Under the pieces are notes generated by a model. The model saw only the letters and a list, made by a program, of their open reading frames with translations. It was not told where the DNA came from and ran no database searches. A DNA stretch of 64,000 nt, from the NCBI GenBank assembly GCA_025362495.1, contig JANYGI010000023.1, forward strand, positions 1 to 64,000, in the 5' to 3' direction. Below, in pieces: positions 61,348 to 64,000 of this stretch. The position numbers were made by a program, and so were the translations under genes. Positions within the stretch are counted from its first letter, which is position 1. Every line of letters starts with the position of its first letter. This DNA is from Byssovorax sp. Lineage in GTDB: Bacteria > Myxococcota_A > Polyangia > Polyangiales > Polyangiaceae.

Positions 61348-62442
61348 ATGATCCAGCGCGCTGCTTTCACCTTTCGAGCCCTCTTCGCTTTCTCGCTCGT
61401 CTTCGGCTTCCTCCTCGTGGAGTCGGGGTGCGGTCGGACCGCCGGCGAGACGGACGAGAGCGCCGGCGGCGCCAGCAGCACCAGCACCAGCACGGGCAGC
61501 AACGGCGGCAACGGTCCGATGGCCTGCGGTGACGGCGCCTGCAACAACGGCGAGACGTGCTCCAGCTGCGCGCCCGACTGCGGCATGTGCGCCGGCTGCG
61601 GCGACGGCGCCTGCAACAACGGCGAGACCTGCGGGAGCTGCCCGCAGGACTGCGGGAGCTGCTCCACCTGCGGCAACGGCGCTTGCGACAACGGCGAGAC
61701 CTGCGGCTCGTGCGTCCAGGATTGCGGCAAGTGCTCGACGTGCGGCGACGGGACCTGCGACGCCAACAAGGAGACCTGCGCGAGCTGCCCGACCGACTGC
61801 GGCCTCTGCTCGACGTGCGGCAACGGGAAATGCGACCCGAGCGAGACCTGCACGAGCTGCCCCGGCGACTGCGGCGGCTGCAAGCTCTGCGGCGACGGCT
61901 TCTGCAAGGGCGCCGAAGACTGCCTCTCGTGCGCGCCCGACTGCGGCGCCTGCGAGGCGTGCGGCAACGGCGTCTGCAACCCGATGAGCGAGAACTGCTC
62001 CACCTGCCCTGCGGATTGCGGCAAATGCATGGGCTGCGGCGACGGCGTCTGCAGCAACAACGAGACGTGCGCCTCGTGCAAGCAGGACTGCGGCGTGTGC
62101 TCGGTGTGCCCGAACGGCAAGTGCGAAGACTTCGAGACCTGCTCGATCTGCCCGCAGGACTGCGGGGCGTGCATGCCGCAGACCTGCCTCGAGGTCGTCG
62201 GCTGCTCCTTGCAGTGCATCAACCTCCAGTCGAATCCGCCTGGATTCAGCGTGACGTGCGTCGCCAACTGCGTCGCGCAGGGTTGCTCCGACGTGCAGTT
62301 CTTCGTCGACCAGGTGCTCAACTGCGTCGTCGCTCACCTGCCCGAGTGCATCGGCGGCGGTGGTGGCGGCGGCATTGGCTGCTTCATGGACAAGTGCCAG
62401 GCCGAGTTCGCGGCCTGCATCGGCGCGAACTGCAGCCAGTAA
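61348..62442 (+). CDS. Cys-rich repeat lipoprotein
   Basis: 364 residues from ATG 61348. Lipoprotein signal FSLVFGFLLVESGCGR, a Gly/Ser/Thr linker, then nine tandem units of 24-25 residues (residues 60-277, nucleotides 61525-62178) with the pattern CGDGxCxxxETCxSCPxDCGxC, six Cys each. A Cys-rich C-terminal domain follows (CLEVVGCSLQCINLQ, CVAQGCSDVQFF, GGGGGGGIGCFMDKC). The repeats resemble disulfide-rich EGF/TIL-type or cell-surface modules common on myxobacterial outer surfaces. Likely outer-membrane-anchored and rigid, perhaps adhesive. Preceded by the candidate structured leader. Confidence 0.83.
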   Translation: MIQRAAFTFRALFAFSLVFGFLLVESGCGRTAGETDESAGGASSTSTSTGSNGGNGPMACGDGACNNGETCSSCAPDCGMCAGCGDGACNNGETCGSCPQDCGSCSTCGNGACDNGETCGSCVQDCGKCSTCGDGTCDANKETCASCPTDCGLCSTCGNGKCDPSETCTSCPGDCGGCKLCGDGFCKGAEDCLSCAPDCGACEACGNGVCNPMSENCSTCPADCGKCMGCGDGVCSNNETCASCKQDCGVCSVCPNGKCEDFETCSICPQDCGACMPQTCLEVVGCSLQCINLQSNPPGFSVTCVANCVAQGCSDVQFFVDQVLNCVVAHLPECIGGGGGGGIGCFMDKCQAEFAACIGANCSQ

Positions 62443-62513
62443 GATCCAGGCTTTTTCCAGGCGCGAACGAGCGCGCTCGCGTCCAGCCGACGACGCGAGG
62501 CGCGCTCGTCGGC

Positions 62514-62831
62514 TCAGCGGGTGAGCACGGACAGCGCGGCGAAGGCGATCGCGGCGAGCGCCAGGACGAGCAAGCCGACGCGGGCGAACAGCCGCACGAT
62601 CGGGCGCGGCGTCACGGGCTCGTGGCGCAGCGCCTGGAGATCGGCGAGCGCGAGCGCGGTGAGGCTCAGCAGATGTTTTCGCGCGCTCTCCACTTGCAGC
62701 TCATCGTGCCGGTAGGCCGTGCCTCGCTGGATCACCTCGCGGTAGCGGGCCGCCGCGACGCCGAGCTGCCGCTCGGCCCGACACTGCTCGATGAAGTCCG
62801 CGTGCGCCGCCGCGTCGTCCCAGGAGGCCAC
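62514..62831 (-). CDS. 105-aa C-terminally anchored membrane protein
   Basis: 105 residues from GTG 62831. A cytoplasmic helical part (MASWDDAAAHADFIEQCRAE, ESARKHLLSLTALALADLQA) leads to one C-terminal transmembrane segment (LFARVGLLVLALAAIAFAAL). This tail-anchored layout is common for small regulators or partners of envelope complexes. No family recognised. Convergent with the Cys-rich lipoprotein gene. Confidence 0.65.
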   Translation of the reverse strand: MASWDDAAAHADFIEQCRAERQLGVAAARYREVIQRGTAYRHDELQVESARKHLLSLTALALADLQALRHEPVTPRPIVRLFARVGLLVLALAAIAFAALSVLTR

Positions 62832-63014
62832 ACGCGCCGCCAGAGCTCGTCGAGATCACGTTCCGCCACGCGATCCACGCTGACGCGAACCGGGTCGACC
62901 CGGCAGCCACCGCGCCGAGGTGCGTAGGAAGCGCCGCAGGCGAAGCGGCGCGCACATGAGAGGCGCGACGTCTTTGTTTGAGCCCGAGCCCAGGTCGCGC
63001 AAGGATGCGCGCCC

Positions 63015-64000
63015 ATGCCTCAAAAAGACGAGGAGCGCGCCCTCGGCGCCGAAACGAGGGTAAGCGCGTCTCCCGCGTCAGCCTGGCTCCGCATCTTCGC
63101 GCTGCAGGATCTGGTGTTGCTCGCGTACCTGCTCGTGGTCTGGCGCCTCGTGTGGGGAGCGGCGGGGATGCCCGAGCAAGATCACTGCGCGCGCCTCGTG
63201 TACATCTGCATGGCGGCGGTCGTCCTCGGCGCGTGGATCGGCCGCGGGACGCGCGCGCTGCCGTACGCCGTGCGCTGGGGCATCTACCGCTTCTGCATCG
63301 TCGGCGTCCTGCTCGAGAACTACCTCATGCTGCGGCTGCTGCTGCCGCTCGTGCGCCCCGATCAGGTCGACGAGCAGCTCTATCAGCTCGACCTCCGCCT
63401 CTTCGGCGTCGAGCCCGCGCTGTGGATGGAGCGTCTGAATCAGCGCCCAATCATCGAGTATTTCTCGTTCTTCTACTTCAGCTACTTCTTCATCTGCGCC
63501 TCGTACATGGTGACCGTCATAATGCTCACCAAGGGCAGCCGGCGCACCGCCGAGTTCGCCATGGGGACGCTGATCGTCTTCTGCATCGGCCAGCTCGGCT
63601 ACATGTCCGTGCCTGCCGTCGGCCCGATCCGCTACCTGACGAGCCACTTCAGCGCTCCCATCAACGGCGGCTTCTTCTGGGGTTGCGTCTCGCGCACGGT
63701 CGAGGCCGGCAGCGCGATGAAAGACGTGTTCCCCTCGCTTCACACCGCAGTACCGACCTGGTTCACTCTCTTCTCCATCCACCAAGCGAGGACGGATCCG
63801 CGCTGGAAATGGCCTTCGCGCATCATCGGCTTCTTCGCGGCGAACATCATCTTCTCGACGATGCTGCTCCGCTGGCACTACGCGATCGACGTCGTCGCGG
63901 GCCTTTGCCTGGCGACGACGGCGGGCCTGCTCACGCCGCGGATCGTGCGCTGGGAAGAGCGCCTGCGCGCGCGCCACGGGCTCTCGATCCCGTGGGTGTT
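63015..64000 (+). CDS. PAP2-superfamily inositol-phosphorylceramide-synthase-like (3' cut)
   Basis: From ATG 63015 the frame stays open to the window edge (at least 328 residues), so the 3' end is missing. Several membrane helices (DLVLLAYLLVVWRLVWGAAG, YRFCIVGVLLENYLMLRL, FSFFYFSYFFICASYMVTVI) surround the PAP2 motifs: DVFPSLHTAVPTWF (C2, catalytic His) and LLRWHYAIDVVAG (C3, His and Asp). This is the layout of AUR1-like enzymes that transfer phosphoinositol or similar head groups onto ceramide or diacylglycerol. Polyangiales are known for sphingolipids, which fits. Confidence 0.8.
   Translation, partial: MPQKDEERALGAETRVSASPASAWLRIFALQDLVLLAYLLVVWRLVWGAAGMPEQDHCARLVYICMAAVVLGAWIGRGTRALPYAVRWGIYRFCIVGVLLENYLMLRLLLPLVRPDQVDEQLYQLDLRLFGVEPALWMERLNQRPIIEYFSFFYFSYFFICASYMVTVIMLTKGSRRTAEFAMGTLIVFCIGQLGYMSVPAVGPIRYLTSHFSAPINGGFFWGCVSRTVEAGSAMKDVFPSLHTAVPTWFTLFSIHQARTDPRWKWPSRIIGFFAANIIFSTMLLRWHYAIDVVAGLCLATTAGLLTPRIVRWEERLRARHGLSIPWV

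Overview
The window is about 70% G+C (60-base samples counted by eye: about 72% in acs) and reads like a chromosomal segment of a myxobacterium of the order Polyangiales (Polyangium/Sorangium-like). The evidence is gene content: an STPK with a long Pro/Ala linker and C-terminal anchor, two orphan sensor histidine kinases, many short lipoproteins, TPR proteins, a MYXO-CTERM-like tail, a decayed SCAGCH-type lipoprotein and a DUF4351/Rpn-type remnant. No rRNA, tRNA, CRISPR array, intact insertion sequence or origin was seen. The genus is inference.

Layout. 1-2.3 kb: palindromic hairpins, a two-gene nucleotidyltransferase-type operon resembling a toxin-antitoxin or abortive-infection pair, and a truncated AbrB/MazE-type antitoxin. 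2.2-10.5 kb: housekeeping and signalling (thiO, a ferredoxin-like protein, acs, a TPR membrane protein, an STPK, a sensor kinase). 10.6-17.5 kb: an accessory island with a decayed gene at each end (Rpn/DUF4351 remnant; internally deleted SCAGCH lipoprotein). It holds three proteins I do not recognise, a six-copy 32-bp tandem repeat, and an 854-residue KGGVGR-type P-loop ATPase with eight 35-residue TPR-like repeats encoded in visibly A/T-richer DNA. This is the best candidate here for an undescribed conflict-type system. 17.5-24 kb: Fe-S oxidoreductase, GAF histidine kinase, secreted trypsin and a SUFU protein. 24-28.3 kb: a tightly overlapping operon of an ECF sigma factor, a membrane protein placed like an anti-sigma factor, and a TPR-CHAT protease with its own lipoprotein signal, a possible envelope-located protease switch.

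28.4-43 kb: secreted glycoside hydrolase with SLH domains, rho with a sigma70-like promoter and long leader, acylphosphatase, membrane proteins, a Rieske protein, an ArsA-like ATPase and a CysH-type reductase. 43-50 kb: a papain-family protease with an extreme Asp/Glu tract, then a HAD phosphatase / LarA-like / HExxH peptide-hydroxylase-like run, a second HAD gene coupled to a tiny gene, a VOC protein and an MtfA-like peptidase. 50-64 kb: trypsin with MYXO-CTERM-like tail, lipoprotein esterase, parvulin lipoprotein, sulfatase-fold membrane enzyme, an ECF sigma/FecR/barrel-protein operon, a Cys-rich repeat lipoprotein behind a candidate structured RNA, and a PAP2/inositol-phosphorylceramide-synthase-like gene cut by the right edge.

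Two sigma-centred operons (24.1-28.3 kb rightward; 57.6-60.7 kb leftward) share a plan: ECF sigma, overlapping membrane regulator, envelope effector. Several genes carry a TAYCCNT-like element 6-10 bases before the start codon, which suggests frequent leaderless transcripts.
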